60,409 bases of DNA from Emmonsiellopsis sp. PD_33. Taxonomy: Eukaryota; Ascomycota; Eurotiomycetes; Onygenales; Ajellomycetaceae. The position numbers and the translations under genes were made by a program. The notes beneath the pieces were generated by a model. It saw only the letters and a list, made by a program, of their open reading frames with translations, had not been told where the DNA came from and did not search any database. Of this stretch, positions 56,570 to 60,409 are shown in pieces; the first letter of the stretch is position 1; the number at the start of each line of letters is the position of its first letter. The stretch spans positions 1 through 60,409 of the forward strand of contig JANTQF010000211.1 of NCBI GenBank assembly GCA_032988165.1, in the 5' to 3' direction.

Positions 56570-57528
56570 ACTCTATTAGTTACCCAATCAGGGGAAAAAG
56601 GGATGAAATGAAAATTTTCGAAATATGCCATGCTCGCAAATACTGCATTGGTAGCATAGATCGATCGGAAGTAGTATACATGACTACTCCGAGCGATGAT
56701 GCGCATGAGTCCCAAGGGAATGGCGCGCATATTTGGCCTGCACCCCGTCTGGGAGCCATGGCGAGAACCCCAAAACGATATCGACATTCCGCTCACGCAA
56801 ATACGAGCATCGCCTAACACACTCGCTCCCCCGGTCAGTCGGTCGGCCACGGGCGCTGGATCCACCTCTCCTGGTCTTCGCTAAAGCAGCCGGGCATGAA
56901 ACTTCGACTGATGGATGCAATCCTCTTCTTGCGTAATCCTCCGGAAACCAACCATCGGAGTATATTTACAGACCATGAGGTTGTCGCGATATTGGTGTCT
57001 GGTTATGGCCTGGTTTGGGATTCTTTACTACAATATGGCTGTTGAGGGAACTTGCATTATCATGCTTACAAGTCCCTCCTCTCCCTCGCGTTTATTGATG
57101 TTGTTGATCAACGTGCTACATATCAGGGAGGGAGGAAGATATGCGTTCATTTATTTGTGTTTGTGTTTGTGATTTATGAACAGGAGCATTTATGGGATAG
57201 AGCGGGGATAAAGATGGATGGGATGGTATCATGAGGAGTTGGCATTTTGCATTTGCTTTTTTTGAGTGCATGGACGGACGCCCGGACGGATGGGATATGG
57301 ATGATGGGGCTTCATACGTATGTGTGTATATTGCTTGAAGAATATTGTATATTTTATGAATCTCTTTGTCATAAGTGCATTCACAACTGAAAGACTGTCG
57401 AGTCGTTGGCCTGTGGGTTTGAGACCCATCGATTGATGAAGCTTGAGTAGTTATTGTTCGCTAGGAGATCCTATTTAGCCTATGTTCAGTTAGCTCTTCG
57501 ACTTGGGCTCTGAAACCCAGCTTAAGCA

Positions 57529-57542
57529 CCGTACGCGTACGG
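57529..57542. repeat. Perfect palindrome CCGTACGCGTACGG
   Basis: Extends with one extra G to CACCGTACGCGTACGGGTG (57527-57545). Symmetric CG-rich site, possibly protein-binding. No function is assigned. Confidence 0.6.
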
Positions 57543-57692
57543 GTGCAAGGATTGAGGAGCGAACCGGCTTCTGCAGCAAGATACACAGGAGATAATGATT
57601 TAAACAAAATCAAAGACAAGGATCCCCTTTCATTACATGTAGTACAAGTAAAAAATTAAAAAAGGAAAAGAAAAGAAAGAAAGAAAGACAGA

Positions 57693-57748
57693 AAGAAGAA
57701 GAAGAAGAAGAAGAAGAAGAAGAAGAAGAAGAAGAAGAAGAAGAAGAA
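57693..57748. repeat. GAA trinucleotide microsatellite
   Basis: Seventeen or so consecutive GAA/AAG units following GAAA-type repeats, in the trailer of the minus-strand gene. Confidence 0.85.
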
Positions 57749-57881
57749 AGTTTAGAGATAAACAAAAAACATCGCTCATGGGAAAGACAACATAAACATC
57801 ATCACATCGTACATAGTACTGACAGCCATGCAGACACTACCGGATAAAAAGGGGTTTGGCATACTCCCAGTTCCAAACTCG

Positions 57882-58995
57882 CTACCCTCCCCCAAGTCCA
57901 GCGCACACACCAGCCAAATGAACATTTGAGTCCTTCTTTGCAGGAGACTGGGGCTTGGATCGCGGATTCGAAGAACGTAGGGCTCCAAGGGTTCGGGTAT
58001 CTCCAACCGGAGTGGAGAAAATCCATCTGAGTACCCAGTTATACGCCTTCTGCCGCTGTTCCGTGGAATCAGTGAGATTCATAGGAACTGGTTTGCTGTA
58101 TCGCAAAACAAATTTGGACCCATTGTAGTATGCTTCGATGACCCGGAAATGATAGGGGCGAACAGATATTAGAAGGATCTGGTCAATCATGTTAGCATCG
58201 TTCTGTTTGTTATTCCGTGGGTCTAAAATTAAAATGCATACCGGAGTGATCTCATGTCCTTTCCCTAAGACAACCTTGGTTTTCCACCACATCACGCGAA
58301 GAATGGTTAACAACTCGCCCCGTAGGATAGGTGCAGGCGAGTGAGTAATATGATATGACGAGACAATTGTATGTGGCGCATCTTCCCGGCCCTGTAGCCC
58401 TGGTGCCCGCCACTCGTATCTTTCGCCTGGTGGGTTCAAGCCTGGAAACTCATAGGGCATCCCGACCTCATGCCTCGACCTAAATGCCAGAATCAGTATG
58501 TATTCTGAGTACTAGTATGGAGCAACGTCTGTCGTAAACCCACCTTTCATCGTGCCACCCATCATATTCAGTTAAGGGCACAGTATTGGATCTTTCCAGC
58601 GAATAGCTCATGAGATTGCAAATGTCGTGATTGACAAATTGACAGTATTCCCAAGCACTTTTCTCGTCCAAGATGCGATGAGATACAGGTCGCTCAGACT
58701 TGTAAAAGTTAAAATCCGCAAGAGGCATTCTCGCAAAAAAGATAGGTTCGACATCCATGCTGACTTCAAAGTCCTCCTTGATGAGCGTGTCCTCTGCTCG
58801 AAAATAGCAAGTCGTGAAATCAGAAACTAGGTGATAAGTCCGCGCAATCTTATCACACAGCTTCATTGCTATCCGAAAGACTTCCCCACGATCCACCGAG
58901 ATCTTCTTTTGGTCAATTAGGATGTCAATACTCTTACAGGCGCGTTTGTATTCATACTTCTTGTTGAGTAGCGGCGCTTCGGACGGTTTCTCCAT
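57882..58995 (-). CDS. Hypothetical protein, 328 residues, unknown family
   Basis: Exons read 58995-58544, 58479-58242 and 58178-57882. The second intron is 63 nt with a GTATGC donor, GCTAAC branch point and CCAG acceptor; the resulting GHEITPILLISVRPYHFRVI reads as a continuous strand-loop-strand. The sequence starts MEKPSEAPLLNKKYEYKRAC, then DRGEVFRIAMKLCDKIARTY, MDVEPIFFARMPLADFNFYK, GWHDERSRHEVGMPYEFPGL and a Lys/Ser-rich end. No signal peptide or membrane segment is apparent, and I do not recognise a domain. Intron 2 is free of stops in frame, so retention would add 21 residues. The ATG at 58995 is the first in frame after a stop-containing leader. Codon choice is normal, unlike the adjacent AT-rich block. 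Confidence 0.75.
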
Positions 58996-59286
58996 CTTCT
59001 GAAATGGGCTGGTACCACAGATAGGGAGCTGTGTGGAGCTGCAACGACGGTGTCAGGAAAGACTTGATGTTGATGGTATTGAATATGTCAATATCTATGT
59101 ACATGTAGTTCGGAGTGTATACAGAAAACTTGACCTCGCCCAATGCCAAGGCTGACCTGCACCACGTGACGTAATCTAGCAAGTGTGGCCTGTGCACAAG
59201 AGGTTGACCTCACACAATACTGTAATCATTTTGTAATCACTACCAACCACCTCAATAATCACAGCTTCATACCCCCCCCCCCCCCT
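58996..59286. promoter_or_regulatory. Upstream region of the 328-residue gene
   Basis: About 290 bp with overlapping CACGTG (59163-59168) and TGACGTAA (59167-59174) sites, then a transition to CpG-free sequence ending in a run of C (59272-59285). Confidence 0.5.
59163..59174. promoter_or_regulatory. Overlapping CACGTG and TGACGTAA sites
   Basis: CACGTGACGTAA combines an E-box with a CRE/ATF-type half-palindrome sharing two bases, 170 bp upstream of the start codon on the minus strand. bHLH and bZIP factors would compete here. Function is inferred. Confidence 0.5.
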
Positions 59287-59291
59287 GCCCA

Positions 59292-59325
59292 CCACCATTT
59301 CCATGTGTTTATATGAAAATGGTGG
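59292..59325. repeat. Inverted repeat at the edge of the third AT-rich block
   Basis: Arms of 13 bp with one mismatch (59292-59304 and 59313-59325), 8-nt loop. The right arm contains the ATG at 59319 that opens the repeat-type gene. Confidence 0.6.
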
Positions 59326-60290
59326 CTCTTAAGGATGTGGTAAGTAAATATCTGATGACTGAGCAAAAAAAAATGGGGAAATTTGATGATTTTTTAATGA
59401 AAAGGTGAGATTATATTAATGTGTTGCATAGGAGGTATACCAACAGTATCTTAAGGGTGTAGCAGAGGGAACCATTATCTTACTAATATTTAGCACTGTA
59501 AGTGATTCTCAATCATTTGCTAAACATTTCAAAGAGATCAAATTAATTATATTGATCTAGCTGAGCACAGAAGTCCACATCAAATATGAGGAGCTCTACT
59601 GTTAGATCTTTAACTACAATTAGTATAAGGTATGTTTATATTTATTTGCCAATTAATTATCAGCTATTTACTAACTAGTCTCCAACCACTTAGAATCCCT
59701 TTTCTGCAATGAATAATCTCAGATAGTATGTATAGAGTCATAAGAATGCAGGTAGCAAATACTACATAATATCTTCACAGAAGGGGGGTTAGGTCTCTCA
59801 GAAGATTATTAATGAGGCAATTAGTAGATTATAATTAATTAGTGAGTATTTATAAAGTGGCTGGTAACTACCTACTAATCATTTAGTAATCATTTAGAGT
59901 TCTATATTATACTTGCTGAGCAGTTGAAGATATTAGAGTCAGAAAGTGAGAGTAGGAGTAAGTCAGAGGAAGAGGTTGATAAAAGAGTGGTAAAGATAAA
60001 GTTATTATTAAGGCAGGATGGGAAAATAATGTATAGCTGATTCCCAACTGGTTGCTAATTAATTACTAACTGTTTTGAAAGCCTGCTGTGAAGAAGATGC
60101 AGGAGATTACCAGAGAGGAGGGGAAGAAAGTACCTTGTAATAGTTATAAGAAAGTTAGAATTAGTAGGTTTGAAATGATTGCCAATTAATTAACAAGTGA
60201 TTACTAATTAATTATAGCCTGTTGTAAAGATTCTACTGTGTGTACTATCTTTAATCTATTTGATTGTGAATTTTAAAAATTCACTTACTA
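59319..60290 (+). pseudogene. Multi-intron gene fragment in a CpG-free repeat
   Basis: The first stretch MVALKDV (59319-59339) joins across a GTAAGT...GCATAG intron to EVYQQYLKGVAEGTIILLIF (from 59432), followed by another GTAAGT donor at 59499. Later stretches include SHKNAGSKYYIISSQKGG, an acidic LESESESRSKSEEEVDKRVV, PAVKKMQEITREEGKKVPC and PVVKILL, separated by short AT-rich introns of similar sequence. Several stops (TAG, TAA) lie at likely Gln or Trp codons. The family is not one I recognise. No CpG occurs from about 59,172 to the window end, matching the other transposon blocks. The element probably continues beyond 60,409. Confidence 0.55.
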
Positions 60291-60409
60291 ATTCTCTTGT
60301 TTTTAGTTTTTTTTTAATGAGTTTTTAGTTTTTTTATTTTTCTTAGTTAGTTCTTTTAGTTTTCAATTGAATTAAAGACTTATTACCTTTTTTATATAAT
60401 TTTTATATA

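Larger units (their letters stand above)
56570..57881. other. Convergent intergenic region
   Basis: 1.3 kb of trailers with a 14-bp perfect palindrome at 57529-57542 and a GAA microsatellite at about 57693-57748. Two short hairpins TGGGTTTGAGACCCA (near 57413) and TGGGCTCTGAAACCCA (near 57503) look like tRNA T-arms but lack the TTC loop core and any partner stems. No gene is supported. Confidence 0.5.

Noticed and set aside
57400..57530. Possible tRNA gene (two T-arm-like hairpins)
   Set aside because: Loops lack TTC-purine-A, no acceptor or anticodon stem pairs can be drawn, and no A/B boxes fit.
1..60409. CRISPR array, bacterial operons or insertion sequences
   Set aside because: No regularly spaced direct repeats; the spliced genes and nuclear transposons show that this is eukaryotic DNA.
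1..60409. A secondary-metabolite gene cluster
   Set aside because: A bZIP and a zinc-cluster regulator are present, but there is no synthase, P450 or other backbone enzyme.

Overview
The window is nuclear DNA of a filamentous ascomycete. Genes carry several short introns (about 50-120 nt, GTATGT/GTAAGT donors, CTAAC-like branch points), and the gene set is typical of Eurotiomycetes: amino-acid permease, Zn2Cys6 and bZIP regulators, CK2 beta, SCY1-like pseudokinase, family-49 peptidase. The AT-rich, CpG-free blocks full of decayed transposons resemble what is known from Onygenales (Coccidioides, Blastomyces and relatives). That placement is an inference; the sequence does not name the species.

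Layout. 0.2-9.5 kb: amino-acid permease (+), JmjC/cupin-8 protein (-), a divergent promoter, a Zn2Cys6 regulator (+) and the CK2 regulatory subunit (+). 9.5-13.7 kb: gene-free, normal base composition. 13.7-24.0 kb: a Mutator-like (MULE) DNA transposon with 147-148 bp terminal inverted repeats and a perfect 9-bp target duplication, split by a 7.4 kb Ty3/Gypsy retrotransposon on the minus strand with 297-bp LTRs and a TCTGG duplication. 25.3-26.3 kb: bZIP gene. 26.3-31.4 kb: gene-free. 31.4-39.0 kb: mitochondrial-type branched-chain aminotransferase (-), SCY1-like protein (+), family-25 glycosyltransferase (-). 39.8-47.8 kb: a decayed Helitron (zinc-finger repeats, Rep, PIF1-type helicase) followed by a gene whose spliced frame is still open. 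47.8-50.65 kb: a second, related MULE ending 94 bp before the start of dipeptidyl peptidase III (50.7-53.4 kb). 55.8-56.6 kb and 57.9-59.0 kb: two genes of unknown function. 59.2 kb to the end: a third CpG-free block with a multi-intron repeat-type gene fragment.

The host genes are metabolic and regulatory housekeeping with no evident cluster logic. BAT and SCY1 share a divergent promoter containing a GCN4/CpcA-type site and three GATA sites. The remarkable content is the transposon landscape: nested insertions whose order can be read from target duplications, decay that is almost purely transitional and removes CpG, sharp edges next to genes, and one intron-containing reading frame that survived inside the Helitron block. 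Exon coordinates were worked out by hand from reading frames and splice consensus; CpG statements come from reading by eye, not from a program.
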